A DNA stretch of 64,000 nucleotides from Flavimobilis sp052324925 (lineage in GTDB: Bacteria; Actinomycetota; Actinomycetes; Actinomycetales; Cellulomonadaceae): the NCBI GenBank assembly GCA_052324925.1, contig JBQPRE010000003.1; one strand, 5' to 3'. Every line of letters starts with the position of its first letter. Within the stretch, counting starts at the first letter, position 1. The notes beneath the pieces were generated by a model. It made no database searches. It saw only the letters and a list, made by a program, of their open reading frames with translations, and had not been told where the DNA came from. Positions 1-6,856 of the stretch are shown in pieces. Made by a program: the position numbers and the translations under genes.

Positions 1-348
1 CTCGCACTGACGGGCCTCGTCCTCGCGGGGCTCGGGTCGGCCCCCATCTACCCCGCCATCATCCACTCGACGCCGGCGAACTTCGGCCGTCACAGGTCGC
101 ACGCGATCATCGGCATCCAGATGGCCGCCGCGTACACGGGCACGACCCTCATCCCGCCGCTCTTCGGCATCCTCGCCACGTGGCTCGGCATGTGGTTGCT
201 CCCGTTCTTCATCCTCGTCTTCGTCGTCCTCGGCATCGTCATGTCCGAGCGTCTCAACCGGATGGTCGCACTGCGCCGCACGGCGCAGGCCTCCGCAGCA
301 CTCCCCCACGACGCTCCCGCACTGCCGGGTGAACCGACCGACGGATAG
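1..348 (+). CDS. MFS permease, C-terminal part (5' end outside window)
   Basis: The frame is open from the first base and ends at TAG 346-348, giving 115 residues of the C-terminal end of a multi-pass membrane protein. Small-residue-rich hydrophobic helices are visible, including the segments GLGSAPIYPAIIHSTPANFG and MAAAYTGTTLIPPLFGIL, followed by two further hydrophobic stretches and a short polar cytoplasmic tail. The pattern fits the last helices of a major facilitator superfamily transporter of the sugar-permease (FucP-like) type; the substrate cannot be judged. The next gene starts 9 bases downstream on the same strand, so the two may be co-transcribed. Confidence 0.7.
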   Translation, partial: LALTGLVLAGLGSAPIYPAIIHSTPANFGRHRSHAIIGIQMAAAYTGTTLIPPLFGILATWLGMWLLPFFILVFVVLGIVMSERLNRMVALRRTAQASAALPHDAPALPGEPTDG

Positions 349-357
349 GGTTGCCCC

Positions 358-1599
358 GTGCCCTTGTCTGAGACCGTCCGCCGCAACCTGCTGCGGACAA
401 CAGCGATCGCCATCGCGACCCCCTTCACGCTCGCCGCGGCCCTCGTCGTCGCGGAAGCGATCAAGACGTACCGCCACGGGCGCACACCGGCACGCTTCCC
501 GCACCTGCCCCCACTCGACGCGAGCATCGGCACGACGCGATCGACCGTCTACACCTACGGTGAAGACGTCTACGCCGCGATGCTCGACGCGATCCGGGGT
601 GCCAAGCGCACGGTCCTGCTCGAGTCCTACATCTGGAAGCAGGACGAGCTCGGCGAGGAGTTCAAGGCAGCCCTCATCGAGGCCGCGGAACGCGGCGTCG
701 AGGTCTACGTCATCTACGACGGCTTCGCCAACTTGGTCGTGCCGCGTGCATTCTTCGACCTGCCCGCACCGATCCACGTGCTGCGCTATCCGTTCTTCCA
801 CCTCCGGGTGCTCACGCTCAACATCCGCCACATGGGCCGCGACCACCGCAAGATCCTCGTCGTCGACGACGAGATCGGCTTCGTCGGAGGCTTCAACATC
901 GGCGCGCTCTACGCGACCGAGTGGCGCGACACGCACGTGCGGCTCGTCGGCCCCGCCACATGGGACCTGCGCAACGCGTTCGTCGACTTCTGGAACACGG
1001 CCCGCAAGCCGCACCAGCCGATCTTGCCGGACCCGGGATCAGACGTGTGGGACCCTCATGTCCGTCCTGCGCGCAACGTTCCGGCGCACATGCTCTTCCC
1101 CATCCGCGGGATCTACCTGCAGGCGATCGACCGCGCACGGCACCACATCTACATCACGCAGGCGTACTTCATCCCCGACGAAGAGCTGCTCGCTGGGCTT
1201 CTCGCGGCGGCACGCCGCGGCGTTGACGTCCGCATCATCGTGCCAGCCGCCTCGAACCACGTCGTGACCGACTGGCTGTCCCGCGGGTTCTACACGAGCC
1301 TGCTCACCGGCGGCGTGACGATCTGGATGTTCGAGAACGCGATGGTCCACGCGAAGACCGCGACGATCGACGGGCAGTGGACGACGATCGGCACGGCGAA
1401 CATCGACCGGCTGAGCCTCACGGGCAACTACGAGATCAACCTCGAGATCTTCGACCGCGACGTGGCTGCGCAGATGGAACGCGTCTTCGCGACGGATCTG
1501 TCGAACTGCCACGAGCTGACGCTCGATGAGTGGGCACAACGCCCGTGGTACTCCCGGCTCGGCGAGCGGATCCTCGCTCCCCTACGCCCGCTCCTCTAG
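358..1599 (+). CDS. Phospholipase D-like protein, probable cardiolipin synthase
   Basis: 413 residues with a GTG start. One hydrophobic segment lies near residues 14-35, then two phospholipase D catalytic motifs: H163-x-K165-x4-D170 and H331-x-K333-x4-D338, each followed by the small-residue stretch (GFVGGFNIG, TIGTANID) usual in the family. Two HKD motifs in one chain of about 410 residues, plus an N-terminal membrane anchor, match bacterial cardiolipin synthases, which join two phosphatidylglycerols at the inner face of the membrane. A related phospholipase D of other specificity cannot be excluded. It lies 9 bases after the permease and converges on the MerR operon to its right. Confidence 0.82.
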   Translation: MPLSETVRRNLLRTTAIAIATPFTLAAALVVAEAIKTYRHGRTPARFPHLPPLDASIGTTRSTVYTYGEDVYAAMLDAIRGAKRTVLLESYIWKQDELGEEFKAALIEAAERGVEVYVIYDGFANLVVPRAFFDLPAPIHVLRYPFFHLRVLTLNIRHMGRDHRKILVVDDEIGFVGGFNIGALYATEWRDTHVRLVGPATWDLRNAFVDFWNTARKPHQPILPDPGSDVWDPHVRPARNVPAHMLFPIRGIYLQAIDRARHHIYITQAYFIPDEELLAGLLAAARRGVDVRIIVPAASNHVVTDWLSRGFYTSLLTGGVTIWMFENAMVHAKTATIDGQWTTIGTANIDRLSLTGNYEINLEIFDRDVAAQMERVFATDLSNCHELTLDEWAQRPWYSRLGERILAPLRPLL

Positions 1600-1659
1600 T
1601 GCGCGCGCTCGTCCCACGCGTCGTTCACGACACGGGACGGCCTGCGGGACCACGCGCAC

Positions 1660-1809
1660 TCAGGAGTCGCGTGTCGCGTCGGCGATGTCTTCTTCGGGTC
1701 GAGGCGGAACTGTCTCGTCATCCTCGAGAAGCGGAACCTCGGCAAACTCGGGGTGGGCCGCCCGCAGCTGAGCAGCGACGTCGTGAGGGTCGGGCCCGGG
1801 GCCGGTCAC
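1660..1809 (-). CDS. Small acidic hypothetical protein downstream of MerR gene
   Basis: A 49-residue open frame starts with GTG 3 bases after the MerR-family stop codon and ends with TGA at 1660-1662. The product is rich in Asp, Glu and Pro (for example LLEDDETVPPRPEED) and has no hydrophobic segment. Codon third positions are mostly G or C, as in neighbouring genes, and the tight coupling to the preceding stop suggests translation by re-initiation. I recognise no family. It could equally be a chance open frame, because there is no convincing ribosome binding site apart from coupling. Confidence 0.4.
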   Translation of the reverse strand: MTGPGPDPHDVAAQLRAAHPEFAEVPLLEDDETVPPRPEEDIADATRDS

Positions 1810-1812
1810 GGG

Positions 1813-2397
1813 TCAGCCGACGTTCCGCGCGCGTCGTCGCGCAGCCAGCTCGTCGACGGGCGACGCAGCCTGCTCGTCCTCCGAGAGCCGCTCGGTCGGG
1901 AGAGCGGCGAGCGTTCCCTCGATCTCGCGCCACACACGGCCGACGGCGATGCCGAAGACACCCTGGCCACCCTGGACGAGATCGATGACCTCGTCGGCGC
2001 TCGTGCACTCGTACACCGAGGCCCCGTCGCTCATGAGGGTGATCTGTGCGAGGTCGTCGACGCCGCGCTCGCGCAGGTGCCCGACCGCGGTGCGGATCTG
2101 CTGGAGGGAGACACCCGTGTCGAGCAGCCGCTTGACGACCTTGAGCACGAGGATGTCGCGGAAGCTGTAGAGGCGGTGCGTCCCCGAGCCCGTCGCGGGG
2201 CGCACGGTCGGCTCGACGAGCCCTGTGCGCGCCCAATAGTCGAGCTGGCGGTAGGTGATGCCTGCGGCGCGGCACGCGGTCGGCCCGCGATAGCCCGTGA
2301 GGCTGTCCGACTCGGCGAGGTCCTCGCCGAAGAGGAGGCCCTGCGACGCGATACCCGCGCGCGCTGGTCCCTCGTTCGTCTCTCCGGTGACGCTCAC
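1813..2397 (-). CDS. MerR-family regulator (Rv1830-like)
   Basis: 194 residues from a GTG start that sits 4 bases after a perfect AGGAGG; the frame is open further upstream, but this ribosome binding site decides the start. A MerR winged helix-turn-helix spans about residues 33-80 (YRQLDYWARTGLV, then a Tyr/His-rich wing), followed by a dimerisation helix and a C-terminal region with no metal-binding cysteines. The gene is second in the ftsR-merR pair that in mycobacteria corresponds to Rv1828 and Rv1830. The ligand or signal is unknown. A promoter and a MerR-type dyad lie in the 175 bases upstream, so autoregulation or control by FtsR is plausible. Confidence 0.85.
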   Translation of the reverse strand: MSVTGETNEGPARAGIASQGLLFGEDLAESDSLTGYRGPTACRAAGITYRQLDYWARTGLVEPTVRPATGSGTHRLYSFRDILVLKVVKRLLDTGVSLQQIRTAVGHLRERGVDDLAQITLMSDGASVYECTSADEVIDLVQGGQGVFGIAVGRVWREIEGTLAALPTERLSEDEQAASPVDELAARRRARNVG

Positions 2398-2455
2398 TGT
2401 GCCTCCTGATGGCGTGGTCCGCCCCCTTGCGAGGACGGGCTCGATGTCTACCGCT

Positions 2456-2484
2456 ACGCTACGGTCCGCCTCTGACAGCGTCAA
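2456..2484 (-). promoter_or_regulatory. Promoter for MerR-family gene
   Basis: On the minus strand TTGACG and TAGCGT are separated by 17 bases, a good fit to the housekeeping actinobacterial consensus. The -10 ends about 60 bases before the GTG of the MerR gene. It would let that gene be transcribed independently of ftsR. Confidence 0.55.
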
Positions 2485-2498
2485 CGACATCGCCCCCA

Positions 2499-2515
2499 AC
2501 ACGCCTTCGGCGTGT
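2499..2515 (-). terminator. Small hairpin between ftsR and merR
   Basis: ACACGCC and GGCGTGT form a perfect 7-bp stem around a 3-base loop, between the ftsR stop and the downstream promoter. No T tract follows, so it may be a weak terminator, an RNA processing site, or nothing. Confidence 0.35.
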
Positions 2516-2532
2516 CGCGGTTCGAACCTTGA

Positions 2533-2553
2533 CCTTCAACTACAACTTGAGGG
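2533..2553. promoter_or_regulatory. MerR-type operator dyad
   Basis: On the minus strand CCCTCAAGT and AGTTGAAGG flank 3 bases; the half sites match at 7 of 9 positions. The length, spacing and CTCAAGT core resemble MerR-family operators. It lies 20 bases after the ftsR stop and about 50 bases upstream of the -35 of the next gene, between two MerR-family genes, so either product may bind it. Confidence 0.45.
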
Positions 2554-2572
2554 TCGTCGTGCGCGACGCGGA

Positions 2573-3349
2573 TCAGCCCAGATCGAGGCGCGAGACCGAC
2601 TGGCGCAGCATGGCCGCGTGCAGCTGCGTGAACGACTCCCCCAGCTCGACGGCAGCAGCCTCCGCGCGCGCCCGCGCCGAACGCGCCACCTTGGCGCGCG
2701 ACGGGGCCACGACCTGCTCGACCAGGCCGACCTCGCGGTCGACCGCAGTCCGCAGGACACGGAGGTGACGCGGCTCGACGCCGTGCGCAGCGAGCGCCGA
2801 AGCGTGCAAGATGATCTGACGCGCCCATGCGTCCATCCCGCCCCGCTCGTCGAGCCGGACGATGCCCGCCTCGACGAGGTCGACGACAAAACCCTCGTCG
2901 ACGTCGAGATCTGCCGCAAGCGACGCCGCAGTCTCACGATCGGCCGCACGCAACGGCGCGTACACGACGCCCTCCGGAACGGCACGCGGCCCCGCCACGA
3001 CCTCGCTCAGCCCGGCATCGAGCTCGGCTAGCTGCTCCTTGATGACACGCAACGGCAGGTAGGCGTCACGCTGCTGCGCGAGCGCGTACCGCAGCCGCTC
3101 GACATGAGCCTGCGAGTACTGGCGGTAGCCCGCGGGCGTCCGCACCGGCTCGACGAGGCCCTGCTCCTCGAGAAAACGCAGCTTGGAGTGCGTGAGCGCC
3201 GGAAACTCCGGCTTGAGCGCCGAGAGCACGTCAGAGATGCGCATCGTCGCGACGGTCGGCGCGCCCGGCGGCCAGGCGCGCACGAGGTCAAGCTGAGGCG
3301 CCTCGTCGGCAGCGTCCGCCGAAACCTGCGGCAACTGCCGCGGCGTCAC
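2573..3349 (-). CDS. ftsR: FtsR-like MerR-family regulator of cell division
   Basis: 258 residues. The MerR helix-turn-helix occupies about residues 36-80 (RISDVLSALKPEFPALTHSK, then KLRFLEEQGLVEPVRTPAGY), after a 35-residue N-terminal extension. A long C-terminal domain lacks metal ligands. Sequence and position directly after the FHA gene match Rv1828 of Mycobacterium and FtsR of Corynebacterium glutamicum, where FtsR activates ftsZ expression. Its GTG start overlaps the garA stop in a GTGA arrangement, so the two are translationally coupled. The function is transferred from the family; its targets in this organism are not visible here. Confidence 0.85.
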   Translation of the reverse strand: MTPRQLPQVSADAADEAPQLDLVRAWPPGAPTVATMRISDVLSALKPEFPALTHSKLRFLEEQGLVEPVRTPAGYRQYSQAHVERLRYALAQQRDAYLPLRVIKEQLAELDAGLSEVVAGPRAVPEGVVYAPLRAADRETAASLAADLDVDEGFVVDLVEAGIVRLDERGGMDAWARQIILHASALAAHGVEPRHLRVLRTAVDREVGLVEQVVAPSRAKVARSARARAEAAAVELGESFTQLHAAMLRQSVSRLDLG

Positions 3350-3816
3350 GCAGAGGCCCCGGGCTGGCGTCGGCTCGGGAAGTAGACCATACGGAACTTG
3401 CCGATCTGGACCTCGTCACCCGTGCGGAGAGACGCCGTGTCGACGCGTTCGCGATTGACATAGGTGCCATTGAGCGAGCCCGAGTCGCGCACCGCGTAGC
3501 CCGCGCCGTCGCGCACGAAGGTCGCGTGCTTGCGGGAGACCGTGACGTCGTCGAGGAAGATGTCCGACCGCTCGGAACGCCCGACGTGGACCGTGTCGGA
3601 GTCGAGCAGGAAGCGCGAGCCTGAGCCGGGCCCGCGGAGCGTGACGAGGAGAGCGCTGCCCGCGGGCAGCGCGGCGATCGCGGCCTCGTCCTGCAAGCCC
3701 GGCCGTTCGACGGGTTCGTCGCTCACGACCTCGGCCGGAATGGCCCCGAAGACGAGAGTCTGGTCGACGTTGAACCGGGCGTCGTCGCTCGGCGTGGAAC
3801 CAGTTGCGTGCGTCAT
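3346..3816 (-). CDS. garA: FHA-domain regulator GarA/OdhI-like
   Basis: 156 residues. ATG at 3816 is chosen because GAGGAGG precedes it closely; a longer GTG frame from 3843 lacks such a site. A forkhead-associated domain fills about residues 55-150 with the expected phosphopeptide-binding residues GR (79-80), SRKH (94-97) and LNG (115-117). The N-terminal tail carries one threonine in DQTLVF, at the place of the TT pair that PknB/PknG phosphorylate in GarA/OdhI. In the family, the unphosphorylated protein inhibits 2-oxoglutarate dehydrogenase and controls glutamate metabolism. ftsR follows with a 4-base overlap. A TAGGAT -10 lies about 50 bases upstream. Confidence 0.88.
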   Translation of the reverse strand: MTHATGSTPSDDARFNVDQTLVFGAIPAEVVSDEPVERPGLQDEAAIAALPAGSALLVTLRGPGSGSRFLLDSDTVHVGRSERSDIFLDDVTVSRKHATFVRDGAGYAVRDSGSLNGTYVNRERVDTASLRTGDEVQIGKFRMVYFPSRRQPGASA

Positions 3817-3864
3817 GGGCCCTCCTCGCTGCGTGAACTCCACCGGGTCGACCGGCGTCCCACC

Positions 3865-3870
3865 ATCCTA
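3865..3870 (-). promoter_or_regulatory. Putative -10 box for garA-ftsR
   Basis: TAGGAT on the minus strand lies in the 94-base gap between the DUF881 gene and garA. No clear -35 was found at 17 bases, so this rests on the -10 alone. It would separate garA-ftsR expression from the upstream membrane-protein genes. Confidence 0.35.
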
Positions 3871-3910
3871 GGTGACCTGGGCCGCGACGTCGCACGTCGA
3901 GGCGCGCGCG

Positions 3911-4717
3911 TCAGCCAGCGGCCTCAGCCGCGACCGGGGTCGCCCACGTCGTCGCAGGCGCCTCGTGGACCGCGGTGATGTCGAGGTCGCCCTGCGCCAC
4001 GATCTCACCGGTCGCGCCCGCGTTGCGGACCTGGGCCATCGCTCCGCCGGGAATCTCGAGCGCGGGAACGATCGTGTCGGCCGCCCCGATGACGCGCCAC
4101 TCGACCGGCCCGGTGAGAACGGTCCCGTCGAGCAGGACGCCCTGCGCCGTATCGACGAACGACGAGCTCGCCACGATGCGCACATCGTTCACCTGGATGA
4201 CCTCGGCACCCGCGTTGCGCAGCTCCTCAAGGATTGCGCGATAGACGGTCGAGCGCAGCTGCTCGATCCCCTCGGTGACGGAGATCGTCACGCCTGGGCC
4301 CGACGCCGGGAGGCGACCGGAGAGGATTCCCTGGACCGCCGCGCGATCACGCGCGACCTCCAGCAGCGCCTCCTGGTCGGCATGGCCCGACTCGAGGTCG
4401 CTCAGCTGGGAGCGAAGTGAGTCTGCCTGGCGCGAGAGCTCGTTGCCGCGCCGCGTCGTGTCGTCGAGGATCCGCACGAGCTCGTTCTGCCGCAGACCTG
4501 TGAGCGGCTTCTCACGCGTCGACGTCACCTGGACGACGATCGCAAACCCGAGCAGCCCGCACAGCAGAGCCGCCACCAGCTGGGTCCGGCTCAAGCGAGG
4601 TGCCGCCGCCCCCGCGAGGACGCGCCACGCATTGCGGGCCGGGCGGACAGGGCGCGCATGCTCGGCGACGTGTGTCGCGTCGTCATGCTCGCTCGAGCGC
4701 GTCTCGTCGTCGCTCAT
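3911..4717 (-). CDS. DUF881 membrane-anchored protein (second copy, Rv1825-like)
   Basis: 268 residues: a charged cytoplasmic N-terminus of about 45 residues, one transmembrane helix near 46-66 (LVAALLCGLLGFAIVVQV), a heptad-like coiled coil about 75-120, and a DUF881 domain with a conserved glycine-rich start (LPASGPGVTISV) and the motif AEVIQVNDVR. DUF881 proteins face outward and are usually encoded on both sides of the small basic protein gene, as here, next to division and growth regulators. The molecular function is unknown. It starts 2 bases after the sbp stop, so co-translation is likely. Confidence 0.85.
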   Translation of the reverse strand: MSDDETRSSEHDDATHVAEHARPVRPARNAWRVLAGAAAPRLSRTQLVAALLCGLLGFAIVVQVTSTREKPLTGLRQNELVRILDDTTRRGNELSRQADSLRSQLSDLESGHADQEALLEVARDRAAVQGILSGRLPASGPGVTISVTEGIEQLRSTVYRAILEELRNAGAEVIQVNDVRIVASSSFVDTAQGVLLDGTVLTGPVEWRVIGAADTIVPALEIPGGAMAQVRNAGATGEIVAQGDLDITAVHEAPATTWATPVAAEAAG

Positions 4718-4719
4718 CG

Positions 4720-5052
4720 TTACGCCTTGAACAAGTGACGGCGGATCGCCGCAGCGTTGGAGAAGATACGGATCCCGAGGACGACGACGACGCCCGTCGA
4801 GAGCTGCGTCCCGACACCGAGCTGGTCACCGAGGAAGACGATGAGCGCTGCGACGACGACGTTCGACAGGAACGAGACGAGGAAGACCTTGTCGTCGAAG
4901 ATGCCGTCGAGAAGAGCGCGCAGACCGCCGAAGAGCGCGTCGAGCGCAGCAACCACGGCGATCGGCAGGTAGGGCTGGAGCACCACCGGGACATCGGGCT
5001 GGAAGTACAGGCCGAGCAGCGCACCTGCGAGCAGGCCGAGCACGGGAATCAC
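4720..5052 (-). CDS. sbp: Small basic protein family (DUF1290) membrane protein
   Basis: 110 residues, largely hydrophobic, with about three membrane-spanning segments (start MIPVLGLLAGALLGLYFQP, then a middle block DALFGGLRALLDG, and VVVAALIVFLGDQLG). This matches the small basic protein family found beside DUF881 and division genes in Gram-positive bacteria (Rv1824 in Mycobacterium). The role is not known. It sits between the two DUF881 genes, 16 bases after the first and 2 bases before the second. The C-terminus ends in a basic stretch (RRHLFKA). Confidence 0.88.
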   Translation of the reverse strand: MIPVLGLLAGALLGLYFQPDVPVVLQPYLPIAVVAALDALFGGLRALLDGIFDDKVFLVSFLSNVVVAALIVFLGDQLGVGTQLSTGVVVVLGIRIFSNAAAIRRHLFKA

Positions 5053-5068
5053 GGGCGTCCTCCTGAGG

Positions 5069-5959
5069 TCATCGTGTCGGCAGGCCGTCAGGCCGTTGCT
5101 GCGACTCGTTCGAGCCTATCGGCTCGTCGGGCCGCGCGAGCAGCGTCTCGGCGATGCGTCCGGCCGGGAGGACGAGCTCAGCCTCACGCCCCACATCCGA
5201 GGAGATCGCATACCGCGACCCCAGGACCGAGAGGTGCTGCTGGCCCACCGAGCGGGCGAAGTAGCCGGGCAGCGTCGCCGGGTCTCCGATCGCCTCGATC
5301 GTGTACGGCCCCGTGAGCCCCACGAGGTCGACGAGGATCGCTTCTCCCGCGCTACGGATCGCGCTCGTCGCCGTGAGGCGGTGCCCGTTGACCGCGATCG
5401 CCTGGGCACCGGAACCCCACAGCGCATTGACGACCACCTGGAGGTCATAGTCGAGAACTCGTTTGGACTCGTCCTCCGCCTCCCCCAGGAGCGGAACCGC
5501 ATCACGCATCGTCACGGTGAGCCCCGGGCCCTTGACGGCGACCGTGCCGGCGGCGGCAGCGTCTCGCGCCGTGCGGTCGAGAAGCGCTGGGTAGGCCTCC
5601 GCAAGTCCCGCGTTCTGCAACGCATCGATGCGGCCGTCGAGCTCGAGGATGGCGCGCGCGTCCGCATCCGCAGCAGCGCTGCGCTCGAGGATCTCCTCCT
5701 CGAGAACCGAACGCGCGGTGAGAACCGAGTCACGGGGCTGGAGCGCGACCGCGGCCGTCGCGGTCCCCATCCCGAGAAGGACCGCCAGGATCGTCAGGAC
5801 TGCGGTCCGCCGACGCCCCCGGATCGCACCACCCGTCTTGCGCCGCGCCGTGGCCTCCGCGTAGCCGGGATCGAGGGGGCGACGCATGACCTCGTCGAGC
5901 AGCACCATCGAGGCGTCGGGCCGCGTAGGCCGCGGACGCGCGTCGGGAGCAGCTTTCAC
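5069..5959 (-). CDS. DUF881 membrane-anchored protein (first copy, Rv1823-like)
   Basis: 296 residues from a GTG with AGGAGG 8 bases upstream. A 50-residue basic cytoplasmic tail is followed by a transmembrane helix near 53-73, a coiled-coil stretch about 85-120, and the DUF881 domain (GTVAVKGPGLTVTM and AQAIAVNGHRLT are recognisable). It is the first gene of the DUF881-sbp-DUF881 run. The paralogue two genes downstream shares the architecture with limited identity, which suggests a hetero-oligomer rather than redundancy; that is inference. Its -10 overlaps that of the divergent DUF4126 gene. Confidence 0.85.
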   Translation of the reverse strand: MKAAPDARPRPTRPDASMVLLDEVMRRPLDPGYAEATARRKTGGAIRGRRRTAVLTILAVLLGMGTATAAVALQPRDSVLTARSVLEEEILERSAAADADARAILELDGRIDALQNAGLAEAYPALLDRTARDAAAAGTVAVKGPGLTVTMRDAVPLLGEAEDESKRVLDYDLQVVVNALWGSGAQAIAVNGHRLTATSAIRSAGEAILVDLVGLTGPYTIEAIGDPATLPGYFARSVGQQHLSVLGSRYAISSDVGREAELVLPAGRIAETLLARPDEPIGSNESQQRPDGLPTR

Positions 5960-5991
5960 GGGTCGTTCCTCCTGATTCCGGTGCGCCTGTC

Positions 5992-6001
5992 ATCCTAGGG
6001 T
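5992..6001. promoter_or_regulatory. Divergent overlapping -10 boxes
   Basis: The sequence ATCCTAGGGT reads TAGGAT on the minus strand (toward DUF881-sbp) and TAGGGT on the plus strand (toward the DUF4126 gene), sharing the CCTA core. Clear -35 boxes were not found for either direction. If both are used, RNA polymerase can occupy only one at a time. Confidence 0.4.
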
Positions 6002-6042
6002 GCAGGCCATACCCGCCGCATCACTGCGACCGAAGGACCACG

Positions 6043-6630
6043 ATGATCGAGCTGCTCACGGGAACGAGTCTCGCGACCGCCGCAGGGCTCAACGCCTACG
6101 TGCCCCTCGTCGTGCTCGGACTCGCCGACAGGTTCACCACCGTGCTCGAGCTCCCAGGGGCGTGGTCGTGGCTGTCGAGCTGGCCTGCTCTGGCGATCCT
6201 CACCGTCCTCCTCGTCGTCGAGATGGTCGCTGACAAGGTCCCCGCGATCGACTCCGTCAACGACGTCCTGCAGACCGTCGTGCGCCCCACCGCGGGAGGC
6301 CTCGTCGTCGGCGCCGGAACCGCGGCCGAGCACGTCGTCGACGGCGGAGCCTGGAGCGGGACGAACGGGTGGGCCGTCGCCCTGGGCGTCCTCATCGCCC
6401 TCGTCGTCCACCTGCTCAAGTCATCCGTCCGTCCTGTGCTCAACGCCGCGACCCTCGGGGTGGCCGCACCCGTCGTCTCGACGGTCGAGGACGCGTCCTC
6501 GGTCGCGCTCTCGGTCCTCGCGATCCTTGTCCCCGTGCTCGCGGCCCTCGGCGTCCTCGCCATCGTGGTCGTGCTCGTCCGGCTTCGACGACGGCGACGT
6601 ACCGCACCCGCGTCGGCACCGACGCTCTGA
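6043..6630 (+). CDS. DUF4126 integral membrane protein
   Basis: 195 residues with GAAGGA 5 bases before the ATG. Several hydrophobic helices are separated by short loops, with the early motif ATAAGLNAYVPLVVLGLADR and the sequence EMVADKVPAIDSVND, both typical of DUF4126 proteins; the C-terminus is a basic arginine cluster. The family has no established function. It is divergent from the DUF881 operon and lies about 230 bases before the DEAD-box helicase gene on the same strand, with no terminator seen between them. Confidence 0.8.
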   Translation: MIELLTGTSLATAAGLNAYVPLVVLGLADRFTTVLELPGAWSWLSSWPALAILTVLLVVEMVADKVPAIDSVNDVLQTVVRPTAGGLVVGAGTAAEHVVDGGAWSGTNGWAVALGVLIALVVHLLKSSVRPVLNAATLGVAAPVVSTVEDASSVALSVLAILVPVLAALGVLAIVVVLVRLRRRRRTAPASAPTL

Positions 6631-6738
6631 GCGCGCCCCGCCCCTGTGGCCGACCTCACCGGCCTGCCTCCTCCCCTGCCCTGTGGGCGACAGGCTAGGC
6701 TGGGGGCTCACGCTAGGAGCGTGTCGCGCGTCCCGCGT

Positions 6739-6760
6739 GTGAGTCAGGTGGTCACCTCAC
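6739..6760 (+). promoter_or_regulatory. Dyad in the leader of the DEAD-box helicase gene
   Basis: AGGTG and CACCT flank 2 bases, extended by GTGAG and CAC on the outside, giving an RNA stem of about 8 bp roughly 100 bases before the helicase ATG. Helicase genes of this class often have long structured leaders linked to cold response; whether this one acts as operator or RNA element is not known. Confidence 0.35.
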
Positions 6761-6856
6761 GGTGATCGTGTGGGTTGTTTCGGGAGTTGCGACCGCGGTG
6801 GATCAGACGTCCGCTGCACTGGCTCCGCACCCGAAAAGAAAACCGGTCCCTCTCGC

